Origin: an uncultured Acetatifactor sp.
Lineage (GTDB): Bacteria; Bacillota; Clostridia; Lachnospirales; Lachnospiraceae
Reading direction: 5' to 3'
Assembly (NCBI GenBank): GCA_910577665.1
Contig: CAJTOJ010000035.1
Span: 1,294-37,623, forward strand
Length of the DNA: 36,330 nt
A program made the translations under genes and the position numbers. Of this stretch, positions 25,582 through 34,790 are shown in pieces; the first letter of the stretch is position 1; each line of letters begins with the position of its first letter. Under the pieces are notes generated by a model. The model saw only the letters and a list, made by a program, of their open reading frames with translations, was not told the origin of the DNA and ran no database searches.

Positions 25582-27708
25582 ATGATTGACCTACAGGAAA
25601 ACGAAAGATTGGAGAATATTCGTCAATATATCGCTACTATGCGCCCGGTATTCAACAGGAGGGCCCTCTTCACAGATACCACAGAGGAGTATCTGGTGCC
25701 TGCCGAGCCGGAGCCGTTTGAGAAGGTCACAATCCGGTTCCGCACAGCCAAGAACAATGTGGATCATGTGATACTGGTATGCGGGGAGAAGAAGTATGCC
25801 ATGAAGAAAGCCTGGTGGGATAAGCATTTTGACTATTATGCCTATGAAATCCTGCTGGGGGAGGAGAAGCTGACCTACCATTTTGAGGTGCTTACAGGAA
25901 GGCTGAAAGGGTATTATGATTCCCGGGGCGTGGTGGAGGAGATCAACGAGTACTATGATTTTGTAGTGATTCCCGGGTTCAAGACACCCCAGTGGGCCAA
26001 GGGAGCCGTGATGTACCAGATCTATGTGGACCGCTTCTGCAACGGGGATCCGTCCAATGATGTGCAGACTGGAGAGTATACCTATATCAATGAGCAGGTA
26101 CGCAGGGTGGAGGACTGGAACCGGTATCCGGCCCAGATGGATGTGCGGGAATTCTATGGAGGGGATCTGCAGGGGGTGCTGGACAAGATGGATTACCTGC
26201 AGGATCTGGGAGTGGAGGTATTGTATTTTAATCCCCTGTTTGTATCCCCCTCCAACCATAAATACGATATCCAGGATTATGACTATATAGACCCTCATTT
26301 TGGCAGGATCGTGGAGGACGGGGGAGAACTGCAGCCTGCCTGGCAGAAGGAGAACCGCCAGGCTACCAGGTATGTGAAGCGGGTGACGGATTACAGGAAT
26401 CTGGAAGCCAGTAACCAGTTGTTTGCCGAACTGGTGGAGGAGGCCCACAGACGGGGCATGCGGGTGATTCTGGACGGGGTGTTCAACCACTGCGGCTCTT
26501 TCAACAAATGGCTGGACCGGGAACGGATCTATGAGAATGCGGAAGGGTATGAGAAAGGGGCCTTTGTCAGTGCGGACAGTCCGTACCGGGACTATTTTCT
26601 CTTCTACCAGAAGGACTGCTGGCCTTACAATGGTTCCTATGACGGCTGGTGGGGGCATGATACATTGCCAAAGTTGAATTATGAAGATTCCCAGGAGCTG
26701 TTTGACTATGTGATGAAAATCGGCAGAAAATGGGTATCCCCGCCTTTTTGCGTGGACGGATGGCGGCTGGATGTAGCGGCTGACCTGGGGCGGAGCCAGG
26801 AGTTCAACCATTATTTCTGGCAGGAGTTCCGGAAGGCTGTGAAGGAGGCCAACCCGGAAGCCATCATTCTGGCAGAGCATTATGGCAATACCAGGGACTG
26901 GCTCCAGGGCAATGAGTGGGATACCGTGATGAACTATGATGCCTTTATGGAGCCGGTGACCTGGTTTTTGACTGGTATGGAGAAGCACAGCGATGATTTC
27001 CGGGAAGATCTTCTGGGAAATGCGGAGAGCTTCTGGGGTGCCATGCGGCATCACTGTGCAAGTTTTGCCATGCCCAGCTGGCAGGTGGCCATGAATGAGC
27101 TTTCCAACCATGATCATTCCCGCTTCCTTACCCGCACCAACCATAAGGTGGGCCGGACGGGAACCCTTGGACCCCACGCAGCGGAACAGGATGTGAATAA
27201 GGCGGTATTCCGGGAAGCAGTGGTGATCCAGATGACCTGGGTAGGAGCCCCCACAATCTATTACGGGGATGAGGCCGGGATGTGTGGTTTTACCGACCCG
27301 GATAACCGTCGCACGTATCCCTGGGGTATGGAGGACCAGGAACTGATCGCTTTTCACAGGGATATTATCCGCCTGCGCAGGGAGAATGACGAGTTGCGCA
27401 AAGGCTCCTTGAAATATATGGATAGCGATTATAATTTTCTGGCTTATGGCAGGTTCCACAGGCGGGGACAGTGCATGGTGCTAGTCAATAACAATGATAC
27501 CCCTGTCACAAGGCAGTTCTTTGTGTGGGAGCTTGGAACACCCAAGCATGGCAGGATGCGTACCTTGATCTGTACGGATGCAGACGGGTACCGTCTGGGA
27601 GGAACCTGGTATCCGGTGGTGGCCGGGAAGATTGTGGTGGAGATGCCCGCTACTTCTGCCATGGTGCTGAAGTATGATAGCGGTGAAGCTGCACAGAACG
27701 GACAGTGA
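25582..27708 (+). CDS. GH13 alpha-glucan hydrolase (neopullulanase/maltodextrin glucosidase-like)
   Basis: A 708-residue cytoplasmic protein. An N-terminal beta domain (about 1-130, resembling the CBM34-type domain of cyclomaltodextrinases) precedes a TIM barrel. Signature blocks are WAKGAVMYQIYVDRFCNGD, VILDGVFNHCG, the nucleophile D397 in VDGWRLDVAADLG, the acid/base E432 in ILAEHYG and the stabiliser D511 in SNHDHSRF. A C-terminal beta domain ends the protein. Such enzymes hydrolyse maltodextrins, cyclodextrins or pullulan. No signal peptide is seen, so imported maltodextrins or internal glycogen are likely. I choose ATG 25582, with GGAG eight bases before; GTG 25573 in frame is also possible. 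It has no sugar transporter as neighbour. Confidence 0.92.
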   Translation: MIDLQENERLENIRQYIATMRPVFNRRALFTDTTEEYLVPAEPEPFEKVTIRFRTAKNNVDHVILVCGEKKYAMKKAWWDKHFDYYAYEILLGEEKLTYHFEVLTGRLKGYYDSRGVVEEINEYYDFVVIPGFKTPQWAKGAVMYQIYVDRFCNGDPSNDVQTGEYTYINEQVRRVEDWNRYPAQMDVREFYGGDLQGVLDKMDYLQDLGVEVLYFNPLFVSPSNHKYDIQDYDYIDPHFGRIVEDGGELQPAWQKENRQATRYVKRVTDYRNLEASNQLFAELVEEAHRRGMRVILDGVFNHCGSFNKWLDRERIYENAEGYEKGAFVSADSPYRDYFLFYQKDCWPYNGSYDGWWGHDTLPKLNYEDSQELFDYVMKIGRKWVSPPFCVDGWRLDVAADLGRSQEFNHYFWQEFRKAVKEANPEAIILAEHYGNTRDWLQGNEWDTVMNYDAFMEPVTWFLTGMEKHSDDFREDLLGNAESFWGAMRHHCASFAMPSWQVAMNELSNHDHSRFLTRTNHKVGRTGTLGPHAAEQDVNKAVFREAVVIQMTWVGAPTIYYGDEAGMCGFTDPDNRRTYPWGMEDQELIAFHRDIIRLRRENDELRKGSLKYMDSDYNFLAYGRFHRRGQCMVLVNNNDTPVTRQFFVWELGTPKHGRMRTLICTDADGYRLGGTWYPVVAGKIVVEMPATSAMVLKYDSGEAAQNGQ

Positions 27709-27709
27709 G

Positions 27710-27721
27710 GAACTGTTACGA
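27710..27721 (+). repeat. Half copy of the GAACTGTTACGA repeat
   Basis: Twelve bases, GAACTGTTACGA, are identical to the right arm of the inverted repeat at 36276-36309. Both stand just downstream of a gene end. A dispersed intergenic element is possible. Confidence 0.4.
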
Positions 27722-27887
27722 ATTTAAAAAAGAGAAGAAAAGGATCTTCTTGCAAAAATGATGCATTTCCGGAGTATACTGGTAGATGTACAGTTCATGT
27801 GCAGCGTAAAACCAAAAGCACGTTGGCAGTGGCGGCTCCAAACAGGAGCCTGGCAGGCTGCCGGCAGCATACCAGGAGGAGCACATC

Positions 27888-28982
27888 TTGAACAAGAAAC
27901 GGATATCTGTAGTCTGGCTGACCTGCATCTGTCTGCTGGGGCTGGTGCCTGTACCGGCATCTGCCCAGGGGCAGTGGGAAGAGCTCACCAGACAGTACCA
28001 GGAATACCAGGAGCATTTTGATGCCATTCTGACCCTGGAGGATCTTGCGCACAATGGATATGTCCCTATAGAGGATCAGAGCTTTCCGGTGTTTCTGGAG
28101 TCTTTTGGGGAGGAAGAGGTAACATTCCTGCCTGCCATGGAGGAACGTTATAACAGGCTGGCGGTCCTGATCACTGACAGCCGGGGGAATGTGTTGTTCA
28201 AAACCAATCAGCTGGAGACCAATTTCAAATGGATGGGCCAGCTGCCACAGCCCACCAGGGATATCGCCTCCGTATCCTTCCAGGACCTGAACGGGGATGG
28301 ACTCACGGACATTGTGCTGATCACCGACTGCCAGAATGAGACGGGGGAATATGCGGGAAAAAGCTACAAGGTAGGGGATGTGCTGTTCCAGAAGGAGGGC
28401 GGCTTCTACCGGGACTGGCGTATTTCCGACAAAATCAACCGCTTCAGCATGAACAAGAGTGCTGATTTCATTGCCTCCTATGTGAGAGATGGTGTCTCCA
28501 CAGAAGTGCTGTACACGGCGACCACTCTGGAGGAGCTGCTGGAGAACGGGTTCCAGGTGGCTCAGGAGCAATGCTACTACAGGAATTTTGAGAAGCAGGG
28601 CAGGCTGCAGGTGGTGCCCGGCAGCATACGCATGTCAGGGTATGATACATTCATGATTTATCTGGTCAATGAGCAGGGTTATATTGTATGGAGTTTCCAG
28701 CCTATGGGGGACTATGACAATCTCTATGCCTTGAAGGGAATGGCCTGCCGTGACCTGGACGGCGACGGACTGAAGGATCTGCTGGTGCTGGCAAGATACA
28801 GCTATCCGGGGGAAGACGGCAGCCTGAAGGTGGACACAAAGTGCTCCATCTATTACCAGAGAACCGATGGATTTGTACAAGATGCGGAATTTGCAGATAC
28901 TTACCAGTGCACAGAGGAAGATACGGTGAACGGCCTGGTGGATATCATCCGGGAATATTGGGGGTGGACAAAGGAAGAATGA
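27888..28982 (+). CDS. Secreted protein with two FG-GAP/VCBS-like calcium-binding repeats
   Basis: A 364-residue protein starting with TTG, with AGGAGG eight bases upstream. Its signal peptide (basic MNKKR, hydrophobic core, then VPASA) should be cut after residue about 26, and there is no lipobox. Two calcium-type loops are visible, DLNGDGLTD at 133 and DLDGDGLKD at 289, as in VCBS or FG-GAP repeats. These repeats form propeller blades that bind ligands. No catalytic motif is seen. Its stop overlaps the start of the response regulator by ATGA, so it heads a four-gene operon and could act as an extracytoplasmic sensor partner (inference). Confidence 0.8.
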   Translation: MNKKRISVVWLTCICLLGLVPVPASAQGQWEELTRQYQEYQEHFDAILTLEDLAHNGYVPIEDQSFPVFLESFGEEEVTFLPAMEERYNRLAVLITDSRGNVLFKTNQLETNFKWMGQLPQPTRDIASVSFQDLNGDGLTDIVLITDCQNETGEYAGKSYKVGDVLFQKEGGFYRDWRISDKINRFSMNKSADFIASYVRDGVSTEVLYTATTLEELLENGFQVAQEQCYYRNFEKQGRLQVVPGSIRMSGYDTFMIYLVNEQGYIVWSFQPMGDYDNLYALKGMACRDLDGDGLKDLLVLARYSYPGEDGSLKVDTKCSIYYQRTDGFVQDAEFADTYQCTEEDTVNGLVDIIREYWGWTKEE

Positions 28983-29632
28983 TACGGATACTGATTGTGG
29001 ATGATGAGAAACCCATCTGTGATTTGATCGACATCAACCTGTCGGCGGCAGGATACCACTGTAAGGCAGTCCAGGACGGTCTGAAGGCCATTGACATGAT
29101 AGAGTCTGAGCCTTTTGACCTGATCCTGCTGGATATCATGCTGCCGGGTGCGGATGGATATGACATCATGGAATACATAAGGCCCCTTAAGATACCGGTG
29201 ATCTTCATTACGGCAAAACATGAAGTGAAAGACAGGGTAAAAGGACTGAAACTGGGAGCGGAAGACTACCTGGTGAAACCTTTCGATGTGGTGGAGCTGG
29301 TAGCCCGGGTGGAAGTGGTGCTGCGCCGGTACAATAAGACGGAGGTGCTGCTTGCTGCCGGGAATGTGGTGGTGGACGAGGAAGCCAGGAAAGTGACCAG
29401 GGCGGGCCGCCCTGTCGTGCTGACTAACAAGGAGTACGGTCTGCTGGTGCTCTTTATACGCAACAAGAATATAGCATTGTTCCGGGAGACCTTGTATGAG
29501 AAGGTTTGGGGGGACGAATACCTGGCAGACAGCCGTACCCTGGATCTCCATGTGCAGAGACTGCGGCGGAAAATGGGCTGGGAGGACAACCTGGTGGCGG
29601 TGTATAAAGTGGGCTACCGTCTGGAAATATAA
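28979..29632 (+). CDS. OmpR/PhoB-family response regulator
   Basis: A 217-residue regulator. The receiver domain has acidic D8/D9, phosphorylation site D52 in LLDIMLPG, and the conserved lysine in YLVKPFD. The C-terminal winged-helix domain has ALFRETLYEKVWG and RTLDLHVQRLRRKMG. The start is ATG 28979, which overlaps the stop of the upstream gene; the longer open frame to 28841 belongs to that gene's region. It should activate or repress target genes upon phosphorylation by the next gene's kinase. Confidence 0.95.
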   Translation: MIRILIVDDEKPICDLIDINLSAAGYHCKAVQDGLKAIDMIESEPFDLILLDIMLPGADGYDIMEYIRPLKIPVIFITAKHEVKDRVKGLKLGAEDYLVKPFDVVELVARVEVVLRRYNKTEVLLAAGNVVVDEEARKVTRAGRPVVLTNKEYGLLVLFIRNKNIALFRETLYEKVWGDEYLADSRTLDLHVQRLRRKMGWEDNLVAVYKVGYRLEI

Positions 29633-29683
29633 AAAGGCAAAAAGGTTGAATGGAAATGCGTATGCTGCGGGGGTGTTGACTTG

Positions 29684-31132
29684 ATGGCCCGTTGCAACGC
29701 GCAGATGGGTATAAAGATGAAATTTTTATACAAGATCCTTCTGTGGACGATTATTATCATGGCAGCAGCTTTTGGAGTCAGCGGGTACTTCTTTGTGAAC
29801 TTCGTGTTCGAGACAGCCCTGGAGCGGGAGATTGACCAGGCTCTGGACGGCAGCAACATCCTGCGTTTTGCCTTTGAGACGGCGGCGCTGAATGTGCCTA
29901 CCAAATACGACATGCTCCAGGATACTGCGGTGGAACAGATCGGCGCAAAGCTGGAGAGCAGCGGTCATGGGTCCGGGAGACTGCTGCGTCTCTCCGATGA
30001 GGAGAAGGAAGTCCTGTACGCCAGTGAGGGATTTCCCGGGGACGCAATGCTGTTACAGGAGATAGCGGAGGATACCAGGATCTGGCAGGTGGTACCCTGG
30101 GAGGGGCATTATTACATACAGACGGGGATCATGGTCAATGCCCTGGACAGGCATCTGTACCTGGAGACCATGGAGGATGTGACCAGAGTGTTCGCAGAGC
30201 GCTCCATGGGATTTTCTGTCTACAGGCAGGTGACGCTGGCCATGTTGTGTTTAAGTGCGCTGGTGCTCTTTTTCATCTGCAGCTGGCTCACCAAGCCCAT
30301 CCGCAGGCTGGCCAGGGCTACCAGGAAGATGGCGGATGGGGATTATGGCTACCGGGCCAGACAGGTGAGCAATGATGAACTGGGCCAGCTTACCCTGGAT
30401 TTCAACCGCATGGCCAATACCCTGGAAGGCACCATCGGGGAGCTGAAGGAGGAGGTGCGGGCCAGGGAAGATTTCATTGCTGCCTTTGCCCATGAGCTAA
30501 AGACCCCGCTTACGGCGATCATCGGCTATGCGGACCTGCTGCGTTCCAGGAAACTGGACGAGGAGAAACATTTTCTCTCTTCCAACTATATCTACACGGA
30601 GGGCAAGCGTCTTGAAAATATGTCCTTCAGACTGCTTGACATCATTGTCACAAAAAGAGAACAGGTAGATCTCCAGCCGGTGGAGGCAGGAACGCTCTTT
30701 GGATATCTGGAGGATATGTTTGCGGGAAACAGGGAGCAACAGCTGTATACCTCCTTCCAGGAGGGAACGGTATATGCGGAGGCGAATCTGCTGAAATCCG
30801 TGCTGCTGAACCTGGTGGACAATGCCATGAAGGCATCTGAGCCAGGAGGGGTGGTAGAGGTCTTTGGGGAATGCCAGGAAAACGGTTACATGTTCTGGGT
30901 CAGGGACTACGGTGTGGGCATCCCTGCGGAAGAGCAGAAGAAGATAACGGAGGCGTTTTACATGGTGGACAAGTCCAGGTCCCGGAGCAGGAACGGTGCG
31001 GGACTGGGGTTGGCGCTGTGCGTGGAGATCCTAAGGCTGCACCACAGTGAGCTGGTCATTGAGAGCACAGTGGGTGAGGGCACCTGGATCAGTTTCCTGC
31101 TGCCCAATAAGGAGAATATACATGAAGATTAG
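29684..31132 (+). CDS. Membrane sensor histidine kinase
   Basis: A 482-residue kinase. Span 1 (about 13-39), an extracytoplasmic sensing domain of about 145 residues, and span 2 (about 184-203) come first. A HAMP domain (LTKPIRRLARATRKMADGDY) and the H-box AFAHELKTPLTA with H270 follow. The N-box is LNLVDNAMKAS and the ATP-binding glycines are DYGVGIP and GAGLGLALC. It should phosphorylate the response regulator just upstream. GGGGGTG lies eight bases before ATG 29684; TTG 29681 and ATG 29717 are other possible starts. It overlaps the next gene by 11 bases. Confidence 0.94.
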   Translation: MARCNAQMGIKMKFLYKILLWTIIIMAAAFGVSGYFFVNFVFETALEREIDQALDGSNILRFAFETAALNVPTKYDMLQDTAVEQIGAKLESSGHGSGRLLRLSDEEKEVLYASEGFPGDAMLLQEIAEDTRIWQVVPWEGHYYIQTGIMVNALDRHLYLETMEDVTRVFAERSMGFSVYRQVTLAMLCLSALVLFFICSWLTKPIRRLARATRKMADGDYGYRARQVSNDELGQLTLDFNRMANTLEGTIGELKEEVRAREDFIAAFAHELKTPLTAIIGYADLLRSRKLDEEKHFLSSNYIYTEGKRLENMSFRLLDIIVTKREQVDLQPVEAGTLFGYLEDMFAGNREQQLYTSFQEGTVYAEANLLKSVLLNLVDNAMKASEPGGVVEVFGECQENGYMFWVRDYGVGIPAEEQKKITEAFYMVDKSRSRSRNGAGLGLALCVEILRLHHSELVIESTVGEGTWISFLLPNKENIHED

Positions 31133-31955
31133 AAAGGTTGCCCTTCTGCTGCTGCCACTGGCAGCACTGACAGCAGGACTTGCCATCTGGGGACCGGAGG
31201 CCCTGGCCAGGTACCAGGACAGAGGAGTGCTCAACCAGATCCATACCCAGGAGGTGGAGACGGGTACGGAAGGGTACCGCTATGCCCTGGGAAGCAATGA
31301 CAAGCTCTATATCTTATCCAAATGCCTGAATAACCAGATCCAGCCGGAGAGCGAACAATCTGCCATGACAAGGACGGGCCAGTCAGACCTGGATTACCAG
31401 GAACTGACCGGAACCTATGCCTTTGTGGTGAACCGCAAGGATTCAGCGGGAAAGGAAGTGTCCGGGGAGACCGGAATCGAACTTTGCAACCATGCAGTCC
31501 GGGAACTGAAAGAACTGGGCATCCTGCCGGATTCTGTCCGGGAGCTGACTGTGGCAGGCTATGAGGCAGAATTGTATTCGGCAATTGATGTGCCGGAGCC
31601 ACAGAACAATGTGCTGGTGTGGAAGATCAGCCTAAGTACGGGAAAACAGAATGCAGACAAGCAAAACCGTCTGCTGGATGCCTATGTGGATGCGGATACC
31701 GGGAAGATGTATGAGTTCTATGTGAGATCCTCCGTGGCAGCCTGGACGGAGGTGGATCCGGATCAGATGATCGCAGCCTGGGCAGAATACATGGGTCTGG
31801 GGGAACCACAGGAATATGAAGGTACCAATCCGCTGGGGGAGACCACACCCTATTTCAGGAAGTACAGCTTTGAGGGTATGGAGGAAGGCAGCACGGTGGT
31901 CACAGTGGGCTTTTATGAAGACATCAATGAACTTTTTCTGAAGATATCCAAGTGA
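31122..31955 (+). CDS. Membrane-anchored protein of unknown function in two-component operon
   Basis: A 277-residue protein starting at ATG 31122 with AAGGAG upstream, overlapping the kinase end. The N-terminus is a basic stretch plus one hydrophobic segment (about 7-25, ending in GLAIWGPEAL), either an anchor or an uncut signal. The remainder looks extracytoplasmic and beta-rich, with DAYVDADTGKMYEFYVR resembling PepSY-type or YcdB-like sequences, which I cannot confirm. No enzyme motif is seen. Gene order (secreted protein, regulator, kinase, this protein) suggests a sensing accessory. Confidence 0.75.
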   Translation: MKIRKVALLLLPLAALTAGLAIWGPEALARYQDRGVLNQIHTQEVETGTEGYRYALGSNDKLYILSKCLNNQIQPESEQSAMTRTGQSDLDYQELTGTYAFVVNRKDSAGKEVSGETGIELCNHAVRELKELGILPDSVRELTVAGYEAELYSAIDVPEPQNNVLVWKISLSTGKQNADKQNRLLDAYVDADTGKMYEFYVRSSVAAWTEVDPDQMIAAWAEYMGLGEPQEYEGTNPLGETTPYFRKYSFEGMEEGSTVVTVGFYEDINELFLKISK

Positions 31956-31982
31956 TGGGCCAGGCCGGAACAGCCAGAAAAC

Positions 31983-31996
31983 TGACATGTATGTCA
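31983..31996. repeat. Short palindrome TGACAT-GT-ATGTCA
   Basis: Six-base arms with a two-base centre, in the gap between the kinase operon and the amidase gene. It could be an operator, but no evidence beyond the symmetry. The rest of the gap 31956-32246 holds the terminator at 32059-32099 and no small gene that I can support. Confidence 0.3.
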
Positions 31997-32058
31997 TGAT
32001 GCAAAAAATATGGAAAAAGTTTGAGACTTAGATGCAAATAATATGAGAATATGACGGG

Positions 32059-32099
32059 GCTTCCCTATATGCTTTTTTTAAAGCAGCGGGGAAGCTTTT
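32059..32099 (+). terminator. Terminator-like hairpin after the two-component operon
   Basis: GCTTCCC (32059-32065) pairs with GGGAAGC (32089-32095), with a smaller GC/AAGC helix possible in the loop, followed by TTTTC. The operon end at 31955 is about 100 bases upstream. Confidence 0.7.
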
Positions 32100-32246
32100 C
32101 TGGTTTCCGGGCAATAACCAGTGCCTTGTCTGAAGGGGTATGGGGCAGACCACATATCCTGGCGGGAGGTAAGGGACAGGAGTCCGGGAAGAGAATCCGG
32201 GGCAGGGTACTGTAAGGCGGCAGTGAGAAGAAAGAAGGGGCGGAAG

Positions 32247-33701
32247 ATGTACGGACAGGCGGGCAGAAGACAGGCAGGGGATGTAAGGCTGGTAAGGATG
32301 AGCCAGTATGACAGGATCGGGCGCGGGACAGGAAGACCTGCGGGAAGAGGCGGCAGGCGGCGTAGCGGTGGACTCTGCCTGGCCTTTTTCCTGGCGTTCC
32401 TGGCCGTAGCCTGCATGGGGGTGCTGCTGTTTCTGTTTTATATGGACGGACAGGAGAACATGACCATGGTGGAGAGCGAGATCCACTCCTATGCCGGAGA
32501 GCCGGAAGCAGTGCCTGTGCCCGTAGAGGATATTGTGCTGGTGGAGGAAGTGGAACCATATGTTCCCCTGGTGGTCATTGACCCCGGACACGGAGGTGAG
32601 GACGAGGGCTGTAGCAGGAACGGTATCACGGAAGCCGGGATCAATCTGGAACTGGCCAGGCGGCTGGCCGGGAAGCTGCAGGAACTGGGTATGGATGTGG
32701 TGCTCACCAGACAGGAGGATGGCGTTGGCATGAGCCTGGAAGAGAGAGTGAAGATAGCCCAGGACTATGATGCCGACATCTATGTCAGTATACACCAGAA
32801 CGCCTGCGAAGAGCGGGAAAATGCTACCACGGGGATTGAGACCTGGTATTATGGAGAGGGGGAGGAGAGCAGACGCCTGGCCAGGCTGGTGCATATGGGA
32901 GCCCTGGAGAAGACCCAGGCCAGGGACAGGGAAGTGCGGCAGAGTGAGGAACTGTATGTGCTGCGGGAGTCTTCCATGCCATCCTGCCTGATTGAGACGG
33001 GCTTTCTTTCCAGCCGGAAGGAGCGGGAGATGCTCTGCGATGCAGCATACCAGGAGAAGCTGGCGGCGGGGATGGCCTGGGGCATCCAGCACTATTTCTA
33101 TCCCAAGACCATGTACCTTACCTTTGACGATGGACCATCCGAAGAGAACACAGGACAGATCCTGGATATCTTAAAAGAAAAAGGGGTCAAGGCTACCTTT
33201 TTCGTGGTGGGGGAAAACGTGAGAAAGCATCCGGACATGGCCAGAAGAATCGTAGAGGAGGGTCATACCATCGGCATCCACTGTAACCGGCATGTGTATG
33301 ATGAAATCTACAAAAGTGTGGACAGTTACCTGGAGGATTTCCAGGCAGCCTATGATGCAGTATATGAAGTTACCGGGGTGGAGGTAAAGTTGTTCCGGTT
33401 CCCGGGAGGCAGCATCAATGCCTACAACAAGGAGGTGGCCGGGGATATCATAGAGGAAATGACAAACCGGGGCTATGTCTATTTTGACTGGAATGGCAGC
33501 CTGGAGGATGCAGTGAAGAAAACCACGCCGGAGCAGCTGCTTAGGAATGCCAGGGAGAGTACACTGGGCAGGAAAAAGATTGTGATGCTGGCCCATGATA
33601 TCCAGTCCAATACCGCCCGGTGCCTGGAGGCGTTGATCGACCAGTTCCCGGAGTACAAAATGGAACCGCTGACCCCGGAGGTGGATCCGATACAGTTTTA
33701 A
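32247..33701 (+). CDS. Membrane-anchored N-acetylmuramoyl-L-alanine amidase fused to polysaccharide deacetylase
   Basis: A 484-residue two-enzyme protein. After a basic cytoplasmic segment there is one membrane span (about 42-66) and a linker. The Amidase_3 domain follows with the zinc ligands H115 in IDPGHGG, E135 in NLELARR and H183 in SIHQNA, and catalytic E250 in LIETGF. A NodB deacetylase then follows with D294/D295 in LTFDDGPS and H345/H349 in IHCNRHVYDE. In Bacillus the amidase CwlD and deacetylase PdaA act in sequence to make muramic-delta-lactam in the spore cortex. This fusion could do both, although its deacetylase motif differs from true PdaA and general wall editing is also possible. 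ATG 32247 has AAGGGG upstream; the longer frame from 32121 has no site. Confidence 0.9.
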   Translation: MYGQAGRRQAGDVRLVRMSQYDRIGRGTGRPAGRGGRRRSGGLCLAFFLAFLAVACMGVLLFLFYMDGQENMTMVESEIHSYAGEPEAVPVPVEDIVLVEEVEPYVPLVVIDPGHGGEDEGCSRNGITEAGINLELARRLAGKLQELGMDVVLTRQEDGVGMSLEERVKIAQDYDADIYVSIHQNACEERENATTGIETWYYGEGEESRRLARLVHMGALEKTQARDREVRQSEELYVLRESSMPSCLIETGFLSSRKEREMLCDAAYQEKLAAGMAWGIQHYFYPKTMYLTFDDGPSEENTGQILDILKEKGVKATFFVVGENVRKHPDMARRIVEEGHTIGIHCNRHVYDEIYKSVDSYLEDFQAAYDAVYEVTGVEVKLFRFPGGSINAYNKEVAGDIIEEMTNRGYVYFDWNGSLEDAVKKTTPEQLLRNARESTLGRKKIVMLAHDIQSNTARCLEALIDQFPEYKMEPLTPEVDPIQF

Positions 33702-33732
33702 AGACCTGCTGGAAACGGGCTATAAATAACGG

Positions 33733-34710
33733 TCAGGAGTCTGCCAGCAGCATATCACCCAGGGCGCGTGCAGGCGCATGGAGACGCTTACCCACATCGT
33801 ACATCAGACAGATGGAACGGTGTGGGATTGTTTCTTTTATGGGAATCTGGAAAACTTTGCCTTCCGCAAGGGATTTCGCGGCCAGTTCCATGGGGAGAAA
33901 GCCGATGCCCAGGTTATTTTCCAGCATGGGCAGGATCAGGTCTGCAGTGGCCACCTCTATGTCTGGCTCCCACACCAGGCCGTGCTCCAGGTAGAAACGG
34001 TTGTAGAGGTCGTAGGTGGTGGTATGTTTGTCCAGTGCCACCAGAGGACAGCCGGAAAGATCCTTGAGGGAGATAGGGGCGGATGGCAGGGCGTGCCCGT
34101 TTCCGGGTGAAGAGTCAGGATCTGCCACATTGTGGACAGGGAAAGATTCTGCAGGATACCACAGAGGCTGCCGCAGGTGGGCGAAACGGCTTCCGCCTGC
34201 CAGGATGTCCTGGAAGGTTTTCAAGGGTATGGCCCGGATGGATGGTGGCAGATCACCAGGAGAAGTGGTCACAGCGTAATCAATCTGGCCACTCAGCAGG
34301 GAATGCAGTGCCTGCGGGGAATTCAGATTGTAGACTTTCAGACGGATACCGGGATAATGCTCCAGAAACAGGCGCAGCTTCCCAAGCAGGAACAGATGCA
34401 GGGCTGTCTCACTGGCGCCAATGGACACAGTGCCTCCCTGGAGGCTTAGGGATTGGAGCAGCTCGGCTTCTCCCAACTGTAGCTGCTCAAAGGCAACTGC
34501 CACATGGGAGTAAAGCTGCTCGCCCTCGGCGGTGAGCCGGATACCCTTGTTGGAACGGATGAGAAGCTGACAGCCCAGCTCGTGCTCCAGCTGTTTCATG
34601 GCACGGCTCACATTGGGCTGGCTGTTATACAGGGCAGAGGCAGCCTGGGTCAGGTTCCGGTATTTTGCCACATAATAGAAAATGCGGTAGTACTCGTAAT
34701 GGATAGCCAT
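33733..34710 (-). CDS. LysR family transcriptional regulator
   Basis: A 325-residue regulator on the minus strand with AAAGGAA before its ATG. The winged-helix-turn-helix is at residues 5-60 (KYRNLTQAASALYNSQPNVSRAMKQLE without gaps in function). The remainder is the periplasmic-binding-like effector domain. Its end is 31 bases from the convergent amidase gene. It is divergent from the MATE gene and has a perfect palindrome (34725-34739) in front of both, so it probably controls the MATE gene and itself. Confidence 0.93.
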   Translation of the reverse strand: MAIHYEYYRIFYYVAKYRNLTQAASALYNSQPNVSRAMKQLEHELGCQLLIRSNKGIRLTAEGEQLYSHVAVAFEQLQLGEAELLQSLSLQGGTVSIGASETALHLFLLGKLRLFLEHYPGIRLKVYNLNSPQALHSLLSGQIDYAVTTSPGDLPPSIRAIPLKTFQDILAGGSRFAHLRQPLWYPAESFPVHNVADPDSSPGNGHALPSAPISLKDLSGCPLVALDKHTTTYDLYNRFYLEHGLVWEPDIEVATADLILPMLENNLGIGFLPMELAAKSLAEGKVFQIPIKETIPHRSICLMYDVGKRLHAPARALGDMLLADS

Positions 34711-34724
34711 GGGATTCCTTTCTT

Positions 34725-34753
34725 ATATCAATTTGATATGGACACTATATCAA
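34725..34753. promoter_or_regulatory. LysR-type operator between regulator and MATE gene
   Basis: A perfect palindrome ATATCAA-T-TTGATAT (34725-34739) contains the T-N11-A core of LysR regulators. A second ATATCAA at 34747-34753 lies 22 bases further, about two helix turns, as expected for recognition and activation half-sites. The palindrome overlaps a possible -10 (GATATA) of the LysR gene on the minus strand. Confidence 0.7.
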
Positions 34754-34761
34754 CGATACAT

Positions 34762-34790
34762 TTTTCATGTTTCTCTTTTCAGAGTATAAT
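34762..34790 (+). promoter_or_regulatory. Predicted promoter of the MATE gene
   Basis: TTTTCA (34762-34767), 17 bases, and a perfect TATAAT (34785-34790). The weak -35 next to the operator's second half-site suggests activation by LysR. The predicted start is about 130 bases before the MATE ATG. Confidence 0.6.

Noticed and set aside
27741..27780. Promoter before the FG-GAP protein (TTGCAA, 19 bases, TATACT)
   Set aside because: Spacing is too long for sigma-A and no other support; left out of the list.
28841..28978. Longer start of the response regulator
   Set aside because: The receiver domain begins at MIRILIVDDE (28979); the earlier part is the shadow of the upstream gene.
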